This document shows, piece after piece, positions 10,050 through 19,079 of a DNA stretch of 64,000 nucleotides. The stretch spans positions 457,979 through 521,978 of the forward strand of contig NZ_ASZC01000002.1 in assembly GCF_000468095.1 (NCBI RefSeq). Direction: 5' to 3'. The DNA is from Pantoea sp. AS-PWVM4 (GTDB lineage: Bacteria > Pseudomonadota > Gammaproteobacteria > Enterobacterales > Enterobacteriaceae). Positions within the stretch are counted from its first letter, which is position 1. The number at the start of each line of letters is the position of its first letter. A program made the position numbers and the translations under genes. The notes beneath the pieces were generated by a model. That model ran no database searches. It was not told the origin of the DNA and saw nothing but the letters and a program-made list of their open reading frames with translations.

Positions 10050-10069
10050 AACTACTAATTTTAGTAGTT
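10050..10069. promoter_or_regulatory. lux-box-like palindrome between sdiA and phzI
   Basis: AACTACTAATTTTAGTAGTT is a 20-bp inverted repeat with 9-bp perfect arms and exactly fits the CT-N12-AG spacing of LuxR-family boxes. It starts 10 bp after sdiA and ends 92 bp before phzI, the usual place for an AHL-responsive operator controlling a luxI gene. An 8-bp inverted repeat CCAGCCTG/CAGGCTGG (10071-10119) lies just beyond. Confidence 0.6.
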
Positions 10070-10161
10070 CCCAGCCTGAAGCCAGTTGTCTACCCTGCGC
10101 CGGAACTTTGCCAGGCTGGCGCACATAAAAATCATTGCAAACATGGGGATGTCAGGGGCGC

Positions 10162-10776
10162 ATGATGAAAATAATTCAAACCCAGTTAAAGGATATGCCG
10201 TCCTCTCTGCTGGCCGAATTGGGAACCTATCGCTACAGCGTATTTGCGCGCGGTGAAGGCTGGTCAATTCCACCCCGCTTGAGCACCCCGGGCCAGGAGT
10301 ATGATCGTTTCGATCGCTCAGACGTGACCTGGATGATTGCCTGGAACGCGCGGCAGGGCATTTGTGGTTGTGCGCGTTTAATGCCGTGGCAAGAACCCGA
10401 AATGACCGAGGGGTTAGTTTTGCCTTTTAGTCATGAAAAAGTTTGGGAGATGTCGCGTTTTTCCGCCCGACTGGAAGTGGATGCAGAGTTGCCCCTAAAT
10501 ATCCTCTGGCATTCGGTTCAACTCGCTGAATTGAGCGGGATCGAGTTTCTTATCAGTTCCGCTACGCCGATGTTGGAGAAAATGTTTGAGCAACATCGGG
10601 TAGTCTATGAACCGTTGTCGCCGGGGCTGATTCAGTCTGAGGACAACCTGTTCGCCATTCGTATTCCGGTTCAGCAACCGGCGCTGGCTGAAAAGTACCG
10701 GGGTACACGTCGCTTCAGCCCTGAAGAGGTGCTGCCAACATTGGGCGTGTCCGTTAACTGGCAGTCGCACGGTTAA
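10162..10776 (+). CDS. phzI: LuxI-family AHL synthase (PhzI-like)
   Basis: A 204-aa acyl-homoserine-lactone synthase that makes AHL from S-adenosylmethionine and acyl-ACP. The invariant LuxI residues are all visible: R, F and W in YRYSVFARGEGW, two aspartates in EYDRFDRSD, R in GCARLMP, and E with R in VWEMSRFSA. The start is ATG at 10162 or the next codon, with AGGGG just upstream. Adjacency to sdiA fits the PhzI family described for Pantoea and Erwinia; the symbol rests on that context. The acyl chain cannot be read from the sequence. Confidence 0.9.
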   Translation: MMKIIQTQLKDMPSSLLAELGTYRYSVFARGEGWSIPPRLSTPGQEYDRFDRSDVTWMIAWNARQGICGCARLMPWQEPEMTEGLVLPFSHEKVWEMSRFSARLEVDAELPLNILWHSVQLAELSGIEFLISSATPMLEKMFEQHRVVYEPLSPGLIQSEDNLFAIRIPVQQPALAEKYRGTRRFSPEEVLPTLGVSVNWQSHG

Positions 10777-10780
10777 ATCT

Positions 10781-10801
10781 CCCCGCGCATCAGGCGCGGG
10801 G
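10781..10801. terminator. Hairpin between phzI and yecF
   Basis: CCCCGCGC-ATCAG-GCGCGGGG lies between two convergent genes, 5 bp after phzI. The stem is strong, but no T-run follows on the + strand, so efficiency is uncertain. Confidence 0.6.
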
Positions 10802-10809
10802 CAGACCGC

Positions 10810-11034
10810 TTACTGGCGGTAGGCGGTTTTGATTTGGCGAATGGTGTTGCTGAACACTTCAGCCTGCGGTTTTTCTCCTAACGTTTGCACATAACGTTCC
10901 ATATTGATGATCACTTTTCCGGCATCAGCCTGGCCCATCCCTTTCAGAATCAGTGTCACCATCATTTTCAGACAGGCGACTTCATCCGCCAGCTTCTGCG
11001 TTTCCTGCGAAGTTGCAAAGTCTTCATCACTCAT
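10810..11034 (-). CDS. yecF: DUF2594 protein YecF
   Basis: A 74-aa cytoplasmic protein of unknown function, in the same relative place as yecF between sdiA and uvrY in E. coli. The start is ATG at 11034 (MSDEDFATSQETQ) with AGGGAG about 7 bases upstream; the longer open frame to 11085 lacks a ribosome site. The VACLKMMVTLILKGMGQADA stretch is helical. Assignment rests on size, composition and synteny. Confidence 0.85.
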   Translation of the reverse strand: MSDEDFATSQETQKLADEVACLKMMVTLILKGMGQADAGKVIINMERYVQTLGEKPQAEVFSNTIRQIKTAYRQ

Positions 11035-11463
11035 AATTGACTCCCTGGTTGTGTTGCATGGTCTTGACACATTCTTCCTGTGCACGAAAAACAGAGTATA
11101 TCATAGGGTTGTCAAAAGAATTTATTAGCACTGAAATCAGAAATTCATGTCAGAAATGGAATGAGAAATTGCTGTATTTATCGTCAATAAATAATGACGG
11201 AAGCGATTATTTATTTAAAGCAGGGCGTGGAAAAAGCGAAGCGACGCATAAATTATAACATAATGATATTAGTCATTATTTTACTTTTTTATTCTCGCAT
11301 GATATCGCTGATGACTAAAAATACGTGGTCCTTAACATCTATTTGATGTGTGTCATTTCAACCAGGATTTATCTGCCCAGACGATGTTTTTTCACCGGAA
11401 AACCCGGTAAGATAAGCCTCCTGAAATATATTCCCCCATCACTAACCTGCGGAGTACGTCCCG
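11035..11463. other. Intergenic region upstream of uvrY
   Basis: About 430 bp, AT-rich towards uvrY, without a credible gene. An imperfect inverted repeat AATGA-N6-TCATT lies near 11264-11279. It should hold the yecF and uvrY promoters. E. coli uvrY is reported to be activated by SdiA, but I cannot point to a definite SdiA site here. Confidence 0.55.
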
Positions 11464-12123
11464 TTGATCAGCTTGCTTCTTGTTGATGACCATGAACTGG
11501 TACGCGTTGGTATTCGTCGCATACTGGAAGATATGAAGGGATTGGTAATTGCCGGGGAAGTGGCTTGTGGTGAGGATGCGGTGAAGTGGTGCCGTAACAA
11601 TCCGGTGGACGTCGTGCTGATGGATATGAACATGCCTGGCATTGGCGGTCTGGAAGCTACGCGTAAGATCATGCGTTACAACCCGGATATCCGCATTATC
11701 ATGCTGACCATCCATACGGAGAATCCGCTGCCAGCGAAAGTCATGCAGGCCGGTGCTGCGGGTTACCTGAGTAAGGGAGCCGCGCCACAGGAAGTTGTTA
11801 GCGCTATTCGTTCAGTACATGCAGGGCAGCGCTATATTGCTTCTGATATTGCTCAGCAGATGGCGCTCAGCCAGATTGAGCCGCAGAAAGCCGAATCGCC
11901 CTTCAGTTGTTTGTCTGAAAGGGAATTGCAGATTATGCTGATGATCACGCGTGGGCAGAAAGTGACGGAGATTTCCGAACAGCTTAGCCTCAGCCCGAAA
12001 ACCGTTAACAGCTACCGTTATCGTATGTTCAGCAAGCTGAACATCAGTGGCGATGTGGAGTTAACGCATCTGGCCATACGACATGGCCTGTTTAATGCGG
12101 AGCCGTTAATCAGTAGTGAGTGA
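11464..12123 (+). CDS. uvrY: Response regulator UvrY (BarA partner)
   Basis: A 219-aa FixJ/NarL-type response regulator that, when phosphorylated by BarA, activates csrB/csrC small RNAs. The receiver domain has the acidic pair in [10 protein letters not shown] and the phosphoacceptor D in [13 protein letters not shown] (about residue 54). The LuxR-type HTH (about 145-205) has [12 protein letters not shown] and [18 protein letters not shown]. It starts with TTG at 11464, as I recall for E. coli uvrY, and overlaps uvrC by 8 bp. Confidence 0.96.
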   Translation: MISLLLVDDHELVRVGIRRILEDMKGLVIAGEVACGEDAVKWCRNNPVDVVLMDMNMPGIGGLEATRKIMRYNPDIRIIMLTIHTENPLPAKVMQAGAAGYLSKGAAPQEVVSAIRSVHAGQRYIASDIAQQMALSQIEPQKAESPFSCLSERELQIMLMITRGQKVTEISEQLSLSPKTVNSYRYRMFSKLNISGDVELTHLAIRHGLFNAEPLISSE

Positions 12124-13948
12124 CGTTTTTAATTCAAAAGCCTTTCTCAGCACCGTGACCAGTCAGCCCGGCGTCTATCGTATGTATGACGCGACAGGCA
12201 CGGTGATCTATGTTGGTAAAGCCAAAGACCTCAAAAAACGCCTTAGCAGCTATTTCCGTACACAGGTGGGGAGTCGCAAAACCGAAGCGCTGGTCAGTAA
12301 CATTCAGCAAATCGATGTCACTGTGACGCACACCGAGACGGAAGCGCTGTTGCTGGAGCATAACTACATCAAGCTTTACCAGCCGCGTTACAACGTGCTG
12401 TTGCGTGATGACAAATCTTATCCTTACATCTTTCTCAGCGGCGATAGCCATCCGCGACTGGCGATGCATCGTGGGGCGAAACATGCCAAAGGTGAATACT
12501 TTGGCCCGTTTCCCAACGGCTATGCCGTGCGTGAAACCCTGGCGCTATTGCAGAAAGTGTTCCCGATTCGTCAGTGTGAAAACAGCGTCTACCGCAATCG
12601 CTCGCGACCTTGCCTGCAATATCAGATTGGTCGTTGCCTCGGCCCCTGTGTCGCCGGTTTGGTCAGTGAGGAAGAGTATGCCCAGCAAACCGATTATGTG
12701 CGGCTGTTCCTGGCGGGCAAAGATGACCAGGTATTAAATCAACTGGTAAAAAGGATGGAGGCTGCCAGTCAGGCGCTGCGTTTTGAGGAAGCGGCACGTT
12801 TACGTGATCAAATTCTGGCGGTACGTCGTATCACGGAGAAGCAGTTTGTCTCCAATCAGGGAGATGACCTGGATGTGATGGGCGTCGCCTACGATGCGGG
12901 TATGGCCTGTCTGCACGTATTGTTTATTCGTCAGGGTAAAGTGCTGGGAAGCCGCAGTTACTTTCCCAAAGTCCCGGCTGATACTGAACTGGCGGAAGTC
13001 GTGCAAACGTTTCTGGGTCAGTTCTATTTGCAAGGCAGTGAGGCACGAACCTTACCGGCAGAGATTTTGCTGGATTTCAGTCTTCCGGATCGCGAATTAC
13101 TGGCGGAATCGCTCAGTGAAATGGCGGGACGCAAAGTCAATATCCAAAGCAAACCGCGTGGCGACAGGGCTCGCTATCTCAAACTGGCGCGTACTAACGC
13201 GGCGACCGCGCTAACAACTCGCTTATCACAGCATTCAACGATTCAGCAGCGTCTGGCGGCTCTGGCGGCGTTCCTGGAACTGGATCAGATCAACCGCATG
13301 GAATGCTTCGATATCAGTCACACGATGGGTGAGCAAACCATTGCCTCTTGTGTCGTGTTCGATCGCAACGGCCCGTTACGCAGCGATTATCGGCGTTACA
13401 ACATTGAAGGCATTACGCCGGGCGACGATTACGCCGCAATGAATCAGGTATTGCGCCGCCGCTACGGTAAGGCGCTAGAAGAAGAGAAAATACCGGATGT
13501 GATCCTGATTGATGGTGGTAAAGGACAACTGGCGCAGGCGAAACAGGTGTTTGCCGAGCTGGATGTGCCCTGGGATAAAGATCGTCCGATTCTACTCGGT
13601 GTGGCAAAAGGCAGCGATCGTAAAGCGGGTCTGGAAACGCTGTTTTTCGAAGCTGAAGGAGAGGGGGTATCGCTGCCGCCGGACTCACCCGCGCTGCATG
13701 TGATTCAGCATATTCGTGATGATGCTCACAATCATGCGATCTCGGGTCACCGTAAAAAAAGAGCCAAAGTTAAGAACACCAGCGCACTGGAAAGCATCGA
13801 AGGGGTTGGGCCAAAACGGCGTCAACAGTTGCTTAAGTACATGGGGGGCCTACAGCCGCTGATGAATGCCAGTGTCGAAGAGATTGCCAGGGTGCCGGGC
13901 ATTTCTTTCGCCCTGGCAGAAAAAATCTACTATTCCCTTAAACACTAA
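12116..13948 (+). CDS. uvrC: Excinuclease ABC subunit UvrC
   Basis: A 610-aa nuclease making both incisions in nucleotide-excision repair. Domain order: GIY-YIG nuclease near residues 15-95 ([20 protein letters not shown]), a four-cysteine cluster near 154-178, the UvrB-binding UVR motif (about 205-235), the RNase H-like endonuclease ([20 protein letters not shown]) and C-terminal helix-hairpin-helix motifs. The start is GTG at 12116, overlapping uvrY as in E. coli. Confidence 0.97.
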   Translation: MSDVFNSKAFLSTVTSQPGVYRMYDATGTVIYVGKAKDLKKRLSSYFRTQVGSRKTEALVSNIQQIDVTVTHTETEALLLEHNYIKLYQPRYNVLLRDDKSYPYIFLSGDSHPRLAMHRGAKHAKGEYFGPFPNGYAVRETLALLQKVFPIRQCENSVYRNRSRPCLQYQIGRCLGPCVAGLVSEEEYAQQTDYVRLFLAGKDDQVLNQLVKRMEAASQALRFEEAARLRDQILAVRRITEKQFVSNQGDDLDVMGVAYDAGMACLHVLFIRQGKVLGSRSYFPKVPADTELAEVVQTFLGQFYLQGSEARTLPAEILLDFSLPDRELLAESLSEMAGRKVNIQSKPRGDRARYLKLARTNAATALTTRLSQHSTIQQRLAALAAFLELDQINRMECFDISHTMGEQTIASCVVFDRNGPLRSDYRRYNIEGITPGDDYAAMNQVLRRRYGKALEEEKIPDVILIDGGKGQLAQAKQVFAELDVPWDKDRPILLGVAKGSDRKAGLETLFFEAEGEGVSLPPDSPALHVIQHIRDDAHNHAISGHRKKRAKVKNTSALESIEGVGPKRRQQLLKYMGGLQPLMNASVEEIARVPGISFALAEKIYYSLKH

Positions 13949-14016
13949 CATTGAAACAGGGGGGGCAATGTAGGAACATACGTTAAATTCTACCCATACC
14001 AGACAGTTACTGGCAT

Positions 14017-14565
14017 ATGCAATTTAACATTCCGACATATCTGACCCTGTTTCGAGTTGTCCTGATTCCTTTCTTTGTGCTGGCGTTTTATCTGCCATTT
14101 CAATGGGCGCCGTTCGTCACCGCGCTTATTTTTGTGGTCGCTGCGGTCACTGACTGGTTTGATGGTTTCCTGGCACGTCGTTGGAAGCAAACCACACGTT
14201 TTGGTGCATTTCTCGATCCTGTGGCAGACAAAGTTATGGTGGCAATCGCGCTGGTGTTAGTGGCGGAGCATTTCCACTCCTGGTGGATAACCTTACCCGC
14301 AGCCACCATGATTGCCCGTGAGATCATTATTTCTGCATTACGTGAGTGGATGGCGGAAATTGGCAAGCGCAGCAGCGTGGCCGTCTCTTGGATCGGCAAA
14401 GTCAAAACCACCGCACAGATGCTGTCTCTGGTCGCGTTGTTGTGGCGACATGATGCCACGGTGATTGGCGTTGGTGTGGTCGCGTTGTATATTGCAGCGG
14501 TGCTGACATTCTGGTCAATGTATCAATATTTGAACGCAGCGCGTGGCGATTTGTTCGAACGATGA
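14017..14565 (+). CDS. pgsA: CDP-diacylglycerol-glycerol-3-phosphate 3-phosphatidyltransferase PgsA
   Basis: A 182-aa inner-membrane enzyme for the committed step of phosphatidylglycerol synthesis. The CDP-alcohol phosphotransferase signature is complete: D-W-F-D-G-x2-A-R followed by G-A-F-L-D-P-V-A-D near residues 46-72. About four transmembrane helices flank it. It follows uvrC by 68 bp, the normal [15 protein letters not shown] order, and precedes the tRNA cluster. Confidence 0.96.
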   Translation: MQFNIPTYLTLFRVVLIPFFVLAFYLPFQWAPFVTALIFVVAAVTDWFDGFLARRWKQTTRFGAFLDPVADKVMVAIALVLVAEHFHSWWITLPAATMIAREIIISALREWMAEIGKRSSVAVSWIGKVKTTAQMLSLVALLWRHDATVIGVGVVALYIAAVLTFWSMYQYLNAARGDLFER

Positions 14566-14715
14566 TCGATGCGATTTAAAAAGCAGCAAACGGACGCACT
14601 GTGTGGATAATTCTATTGACTCATTGCGCCAGTTCAGTAGAATGCATCGCATCGAACGGCAGCGAGTTTGCTAAAAGCTGAATAAAATCAGTAAGTTTGA
14701 TAGTAATAAAAATAT

Positions 14716-14791
<76 letters not shown>

Positions 14792-14836
14792 GATTTAGCA
14801 CTCTGTTTCAGTAACGGAATGCACATCAGATTAAAA

Positions 14837-14910
14837 GGCGCGTTGGCAGAGTGGCCATGCAGCGGATTGCAAATCCGTCCACCTCGGTTCGACTCCGGGA
14901 CGCGCCTCCA
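14837..14910 (+). tRNA. cysT: tRNA-Cys (GCA)
   Basis: A 74-nt cloverleaf with encoded CCA. The acceptor stem is GGCGCGT/ACGCGCC and the anticodon stem GGATT-GCA-AATCC carries anticodon GCA. It lies 45 bp after glyW. Confidence 0.97.
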
Positions 14911-14921
14911 CTTTACACCCT

Positions 14922-15008
14922 GCCCGGGTGGTGAAATCGGTAGACACAAGGGATTTAAAATCCCTCGATCGTAAGGTCGTGCGGGTTCAAGTCCCGCCCC
15001 GGGCACCA
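14922..15008 (+). tRNA. leuZ: tRNA-Leu (TAA), prophage integration target
   Basis: An 87-nt class II tRNA with long variable arm and encoded CCA. The acceptor stem is GCCCGGG/CCCGGGC and the anticodon is TAA. The last 57 nt (14952-15008) fall within the prophage repeat, so this 3' part was supplied by the phage and the gene remains intact. The displaced original 3' end is at 55510-55566. Confidence 0.97.
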
Positions 15009-15089
15009 TATTGAATACCGATTCAAACCGAATAAAATCAAAGCAATAAGCAGTGATGTCGTGACCGCCCAAGGGCGGTTTTTTTGTTT
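14952..15089 (+). repeat. attL: 138-bp direct repeat at the leuZ 3' end
   Basis: Identical base for base to 55510-55647. It starts in the anticodon arm of leuZ and runs through the tRNA 3' end, a spacer and the terminator. The integrase gene lies 43 bp inside. This is the expected structure of a tRNA-targeting prophage whose attP restores tRNA and terminator. Confidence 0.95.
15064..15085 (+). terminator. Terminator after leuZ (within attL)
   Basis: ACCGCCC-AA-GGGCGGT followed by seven T residues. It ends the tRNA transcript and is part of the repeated att segment; the second copy is at 55622-55643. Confidence 0.9.
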
Positions 15090-15132
15090 CTCCACCTCGC
15101 TTTCCTAATATCCTTTCCTAATATTCGCCGTT

Positions 15133-16146
15133 CTATTTTTGACCGCCGACCACAGGGACAACTGCAATCTTGCGATTGTAGCGAGCAGTTTGCTCAACAT
15201 TTTTATGCCCCGATATCGCCTGCTTCTCATATAAATTCCCATCCAAATCCGAAATGCCCTTGGCCTTTAGATCGTGGAAAGTGAAATCGAAGGTCATCTC
15301 TGGAAACTTCTCTTTTGCTTCCTTCTTCGCTTTCAGCCAGCGGCTGTTAAAGCCATCACGGGTATATTTCGCACCTGATGGCTGGTGGATCACATAAATG
15401 CTACTCATCCCGGTTTTTAACGGCAGGCATGAAGCATCTTTGATAATTTTCTCAAGGCGCGGAGACCAGCCCTTAATCTGAGACACTGAAGTTTTGCTCT
15501 GTTTGATTAATATCCCCTCGTCAATCAATTGGCTTTTCTTCATTTCGAGAACATCACCCTGGCGAGCACAGCACAGATAAGCCAACTCCATAGCAATCTG
15601 GACAACGTCAGGTGCAACACTAAACAGTGCAGCATATTCAGCATCTGTCACATAGCGATCACGGGCCTTCTCTTTGAACTGCTTTACCCCTTTCGTAGGG
15701 TTGCGCTTAACTATGCCGCGCTCATAACCCCAACGATAAATACGCGACATGAAAGCCTTCTCCCTGTTAGCCTGGGTGCGGCTTTTCAGGCCGCGCTTAT
15801 CCATGTATTTACGGATGTGCTCAGGTTTAACCGCATCAGAAGGCATCGCGCCGAAAACAGCTAAGACACTTTTAGAATATTTTCTGTAATCCTTCTGTGT
15901 CTCCGGTGCCAGCTCAAAGAAATCGGCTGACTTGAAGAAACGATCAGCGAGAGCAGCAACAAGGCTGTCATCTGGCAATTCGTTCAAAAGCGCTTCGTAT
16001 GCTGCCCATACCTGAGACTGGGGAGCATCAAAGCTGCAAAGCCTGATTGCACCACCATTCTTTGGGTGGAACTCAAACGCAGACTTGCCCCGGTAAACAC
16101 GGGGCGGCATCCAACTGTCTTCTTTATTTTTTCTGGTACGGGCCAT
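15133..16146 (-). CDS. int: Phage integrase (tyrosine recombinase)
   Basis: A 337-aa site-specific recombinase for integration and excision at leuZ. It has an N-terminal arm-binding part, a SAM-like core-binding domain (about 90-165), and a catalytic domain with R in LCCARQGDVLEM, the second box HDLKAKG, AISGHK and the tyrosine in TARYNRK near the C-terminus. The second box has lysine where most family members have arginine (HxxR). I believe this HDLKAKG form occurs in related phage integrases, so it need not be inactivating. It overlaps the upstream small gene by one base. Confidence 0.93.
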   Translation of the reverse strand: MARTRKNKEDSWMPPRVYRGKSAFEFHPKNGGAIRLCSFDAPQSQVWAAYEALLNELPDDSLVAALADRFFKSADFFELAPETQKDYRKYSKSVLAVFGAMPSDAVKPEHIRKYMDKRGLKSRTQANREKAFMSRIYRWGYERGIVKRNPTKGVKQFKEKARDRYVTDAEYAALFSVAPDVVQIAMELAYLCCARQGDVLEMKKSQLIDEGILIKQSKTSVSQIKGWSPRLEKIIKDASCLPLKTGMSSIYVIHQPSGAKYTRDGFNSRWLKAKKEAKEKFPEMTFDFTFHDLKAKGISDLDGNLYEKQAISGHKNVEQTARYNRKIAVVPVVGGQK

Positions 16147-16367
16147 TAGTCGAGTGCCCCAAAATTAGGTTCGAATGCATCCGGCATCACTGTCTTACGG
16201 TGAGTGATGGGATCGTTGAAATGTTGCCAGGTCGTGCGTGGACGTCCATCGCGGCGAACCACGAAGAAAACCCCGGCTTGCTTTAGGCACTGGCATTGCT
16301 TAGACGGGATTTTGTACCCGGTGATTTGTTCAATGTCAGCATCAGAAATTATATCGTTAGTCTGCAT
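16146..16367 (-). CDS. DUF4224-like protein, probable excisionase position
   Basis: A 73-aa basic protein starting MQTNDIISDADIEQITGYK at 16367, chosen because GGAGAG lies 6 bases upstream. The pattern, a 'sDadI.qiTGyk.psKQ' N-terminus then a TTWQHFN segment, matches DUF4224 proteins commonly encoded next to prophage integrases. The stop overlaps the int start (TAATG). A role in excision or integrase control is inferred from position. Confidence 0.75.
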   Translation of the reverse strand: MQTNDIISDADIEQITGYKIPSKQCQCLKQAGVFFVVRRDGRPRTTWQHFNDPITHRKTVMPDAFEPNFGALD

Positions 16368-16421
16368 ACCCATCTCTCCATACCTGACCTGCTGCAACAG
16401 GGAAGTAATTATCGTGACATG

Positions 16422-16766
16422 TCACGATGGTATTTTTAATTTCAATTCATGCCAGCCGCGAGTTAGCCAGCAAGCGTTTTCACCTCTAAAGCAACATTCA
16501 GTAACCGGCAACTGATCACCACAGCGGCCACAATTACGTTTATTCAGTTCTGCCACCTGTTGATTAAGTTGGGCGTTATCGATACGAATAAGCGTGGTGA
16601 TGTACTCATACAGCTCATATGGTTCACGCCCAGGGCGACGACCGGCGCAATTCTGCGCCAGCATTTCGAGTTCCTGATTATCGAGCACAAGCTCAAGTTT
16701 CTTATCACCGGCAGTGGCCTGACGTGCGCGCTGTTCCTGTTTGCGTTCTGCGGGTGACTTAGCCAT
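16422..16766 (-). CDS. Conserved phage protein with cysteine pairs
   Basis: A 114-aa hydrophilic protein with a basic N-terminus (MAKSPAERKQEQRAR), a helical middle and a C-terminal cysteine set (CGRCGDQ...ECC...AC) that could bind zinc. It overlaps the following gene's end by 8 bp within the left early operon. Similar small proteins occur in lambdoid left operons, but I cannot name the family. Confidence 0.65.
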   Translation of the reverse strand: MAKSPAERKQEQRARQATAGDKKLELVLDNQELEMLAQNCAGRRPGREPYELYEYITTLIRIDNAQLNQQVAELNKRNCGRCGDQLPVTECCFRGENACWLTRGWHELKLKIPS

Positions 16767-17151
16767 GACCGAGCACCCACTGATTATTTACATGCACCGC
16801 AAGGGGATAAGAGGTATCCGGTAACACTAAATCCTCAACCACTTCCCCGGTTTCAACAAAATAGTAATGGCTGTCCGTGATGTTGTTGATGAAGTGGGCT
16901 TCCCGCTCTTTCTCAGGCATCGCATTAAGAATCCGCAATGCTTTCTTTCCGACAGGTCGATAATCGGGAGTGGCCCCAACGAGTTTCGCAGCAGCATAGT
17001 TGTGATGCCCGTCCATCAAGACGGTGTATTGCTTTCCGCGCAACACAATTGGATATACAGCCACAATGAAGCGCTTAAACCGGGAGGCTTTGTCTAAAAC
17101 CTTTGCCCTGTTGATGTAACGCTGGCAACTGATCAAATCCCCCTTAATCAT
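16759..17151 (-). CDS. ParB-like small phage protein
   Basis: A 130-aa protein starting MIKGDLISCQRYINRAKV at 17151. MDGHHNYAAAKLVGA near residue 46 resembles the ParB/sulfiredoxin nuclease motif (DGxHRxxAA), and the basic segment before it fits a ParB N-terminal fold, but no HTH follows. It overlaps its neighbours by 8 bp on both sides, as is typical of this operon. A second ParB-like gene lies in the right operon at 23982. Function unknown. Confidence 0.6.
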   Translation of the reverse strand: MIKGDLISCQRYINRAKVLDKASRFKRFIVAVYPIVLRGKQYTVLMDGHHNYAAAKLVGATPDYRPVGKKALRILNAMPEKEREAHFINNITDSHYYFVETGEVVEDLVLPDTSYPLAVHVNNQWVLGHG

Positions 17152-17773
17152 GGCTGCCACCCTCCACACGCTTAAACTCAATAACCCACACCCAAGGGTT
17201 AGCCTGCCAGCTTTCCTCTCCGTAGATGGATTCCCATACGTGATGAAAGTGCTCATGAGGTGTAGCGCTGTACATGTAACCGGGAATTGAGTCATGACCA
17301 CCTAAGCAACCTTCAGCAATTGCGTCCCGCTCCGTCATATCACGCAACCGCTCCACACGAACGCCGGTAATCTCCAGCGTTATGCGGGAATATTTGCGGC
17401 GCATATGAAGTGATGGCGTCCATTTCATCGGGTGCGGCTTGCCGTTGCAGTCATACAAACGCACCGCGTCAGGCTTAGATGCGCGATAAACAAGCTGTTC
17501 ATGAGGTGCGCCGCCAACTGAGCGGATTTCAAATCCGAACGTCTCACGCACCCACAGGCGATCACCTACTGCACCGAACGGGCAGGCATGCCAATAATCA
17601 CCGCCATTCTCACAATCTTCTGACCACGGCCAGTTGCTACCATCATCACGCTCCGCAATTTCAGTAGCGCGAGTAGTGCGCCGCCAGTCAATCAACCGGC
17701 GCGTCTGCGTCTTGCTGCCGTTCAGAACTGCCCGAACCATGTCGGCGTTGAAAATCATTCCGCGTTCACGCAT
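17144..17773 (-). CDS. Phage left-operon protein (MRERGMIF family)
   Basis: A 209-aa protein starting MRERGMIFNADMVRAVLNG. It has KTQTRRLI and VGDRLWVRETF, a pattern common in lambdoid left-operon proteins of unknown role and resembling ASCH-like RNA-binding folds. A tryptophan-rich C-terminus (VWESIYGEESWQANPWVWVI) ends it. The ATG at 17773 overlaps the upstream gene by 8 bp. The function is not established. Confidence 0.7.
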   Translation of the reverse strand: MRERGMIFNADMVRAVLNGSKTQTRRLIDWRRTTRATEIAERDDGSNWPWSEDCENGGDYWHACPFGAVGDRLWVRETFGFEIRSVGGAPHEQLVYRASKPDAVRLYDCNGKPHPMKWTPSLHMRRKYSRITLEITGVRVERLRDMTERDAIAEGCLGGHDSIPGYMYSATPHEHFHHVWESIYGEESWQANPWVWVIEFKRVEGGSHD

Positions 17774-18122
17774 GGTCCACCTCCCGATGTTTTGCTATCG
17801 CTTCCTCAATGGTTGGGTGGCGTTCAAACATTCTGCCTTCCCGCTGCCTTTTAAACAGAACCAGCTTCACCATGCCGGGTCCGGACGGGCAAATTTCAAA
17901 GCGAATACAGCGGTCGTGCGCCAAAATCACCGCCTTAGTCAGCCCATCAAAATCAAATGTCGCTGCATTAAAACTGCGAGTGTTGAGTTCAATGCCACGC
18001 GAAAAAGGCTTTACCGTTCCGCACAAGTGATTACCACCGCCCATAATGTCGCAAAGCATCTGGAAGCATGAAAACTGGTCCTCGGTCATCCATTCCTTGC
18101 GATAGAATTCGTGGTCACGCAT
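17766..18122 (-). CDS. Unknown phage protein
   Basis: A 118-aa acidic/basic mixed protein beginning MRDHEFYRKEWMTEDQF. I recognise no domain. It is coupled by 8-bp overlaps to both neighbours, which supports real translation. A likely early accessory gene of the PL operon. Confidence 0.6.
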   Translation of the reverse strand: MRDHEFYRKEWMTEDQFSCFQMLCDIMGGGNHLCGTVKPFSRGIELNTRSFNAATFDFDGLTKAVILAHDRCIRFEICPSGPGMVKLVLFKRQREGRMFERHPTIEEAIAKHREVDHA

Positions 18123-18342
18123 GGTTCACCGCCTTTTCTTCCATCGACCATGCGTTAGCTAATGCCTGAGTTACCTGGTGGAAATCATGTTTAACTACCA
18201 CTTCGGAAAAGGAACCGTCAGCATCAACCGTTTCAATCCTGGTGTAATTGCCGCCACGAGCAGAATCAGGGCTAAATTGCGTCACAGCGTTGGTTTCAAT
18301 GATGGTAGGGCCATCAAGCGTAAACATTTTCAGCTTAATCAC
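18115..18342 (-). CDS. Unknown small phage protein
   Basis: A 75-aa protein (MIKLKMFTLDGPTIIETNAV) predicted to be mainly beta with a C-terminal helix. It overlaps the upstream gene by 4 bp and the downstream gene by 8 bp. No family recognised. Confidence 0.55.
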   Translation of the reverse strand: MIKLKMFTLDGPTIIETNAVTQFSPDSARGGNYTRIETVDADGSFSEVVVKHDFHQVTQALANAWSMEEKAVNHA

Positions 18343-18632
18343 TCATCACCCTCCAACTTGTTGCCGCACAGCGGGCAATACGTCATTTTCAGCGAGCACT
18401 CTTTACGGGTGAAATTCTTAGCCAACTCCCCGTTTTTCTTTTTCAGGCGATAAGCAAGTCGGTACCTGAGCATGACATGTACCCCGGAATTCTTTCCGAA
18501 TGACATAACTTGGTTGTCCCAACCACACCCATCCCATGAAGAACCTAATTCACTGCCTTCCGGGACGCCTTCCATCAGATGCGCGTGTAGCTTTTCATTT
18601 GCCTGATCCAGGCAGTTGCATTTGGTAGGCAT
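18339..18632 (-). CDS. Phage zinc-ribbon-like protein
   Basis: A 97-aa protein with N-terminal CNC and a C-terminal YCPLCGNKL; the CPLCG knuckle with upstream cysteines suggests a zinc-binding fold. It shares a base with the upstream gene. The pattern resembles small lambdoid phage proteins, but I cannot name it. Confidence 0.6.
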   Translation of the reverse strand: MPTKCNCLDQANEKLHAHLMEGVPEGSELGSSWDGCGWDNQVMSFGKNSGVHVMLRYRLAYRLKKKNGELAKNFTRKECSLKMTYCPLCGNKLEGDE

Positions 18633-19069
18633 CAGTGGACCTCAGTTGGCTGATTGGCGCGTAACAGGTCCATCTCCAGTTGGGAGATGAGATTGAGGCA
18701 GTGCGAAACACCTGGCTGCTGGTGGTTTGCCCGGAGCTGGACGTATTTATGCGTTTGCCCGACTGCCTGAGCGTTCAGCTCTTTAATCCACAGGTCTGAA
18801 GTAGGGGTGATCATCGCTTCGTTAAGGTCAGCGATGAGGCTGTCATGATCACCTACAGACTGGAGCGCTTTGATAGCGCCGGGAATCAGCGCATTAAGTC
18901 GCAGGACTTCACCGGCCATGACGTTAGCGCGGGTGTTTGCGACATCGAGACGGGTAGCGAGGTCACTAATCATCTTCGCGATGTCGATCAGTGCGGTTTC
19001 AACGGTCAGTGCCTTTGAAAATTCGTGAGCAGCTTTAACCACTTCTCTGTTTGATTTTGTGTTGTGCAT
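18632..19069 (-). CDS. Phage protein with helical/coiled-coil content
   Basis: A 145-aa mostly helical protein starting MHNTKSNREVVKAAHEF at 19069. This start is preferred over an in-frame one at 19102 that would overlap the upstream gene. Lambdoid left operons often carry such ead/ea-type proteins (KMISDLATRLDVANTRANVM region). Function unknown. Confidence 0.55.
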   Translation of the reverse strand: MHNTKSNREVVKAAHEFSKALTVETALIDIAKMISDLATRLDVANTRANVMAGEVLRLNALIPGAIKALQSVGDHDSLIADLNEAMITPTSDLWIKELNAQAVGQTHKYVQLRANHQQPGVSHCLNLISQLEMDLLRANQPTEVH

Positions 19070-19079
19070 GCTGGTGGCC

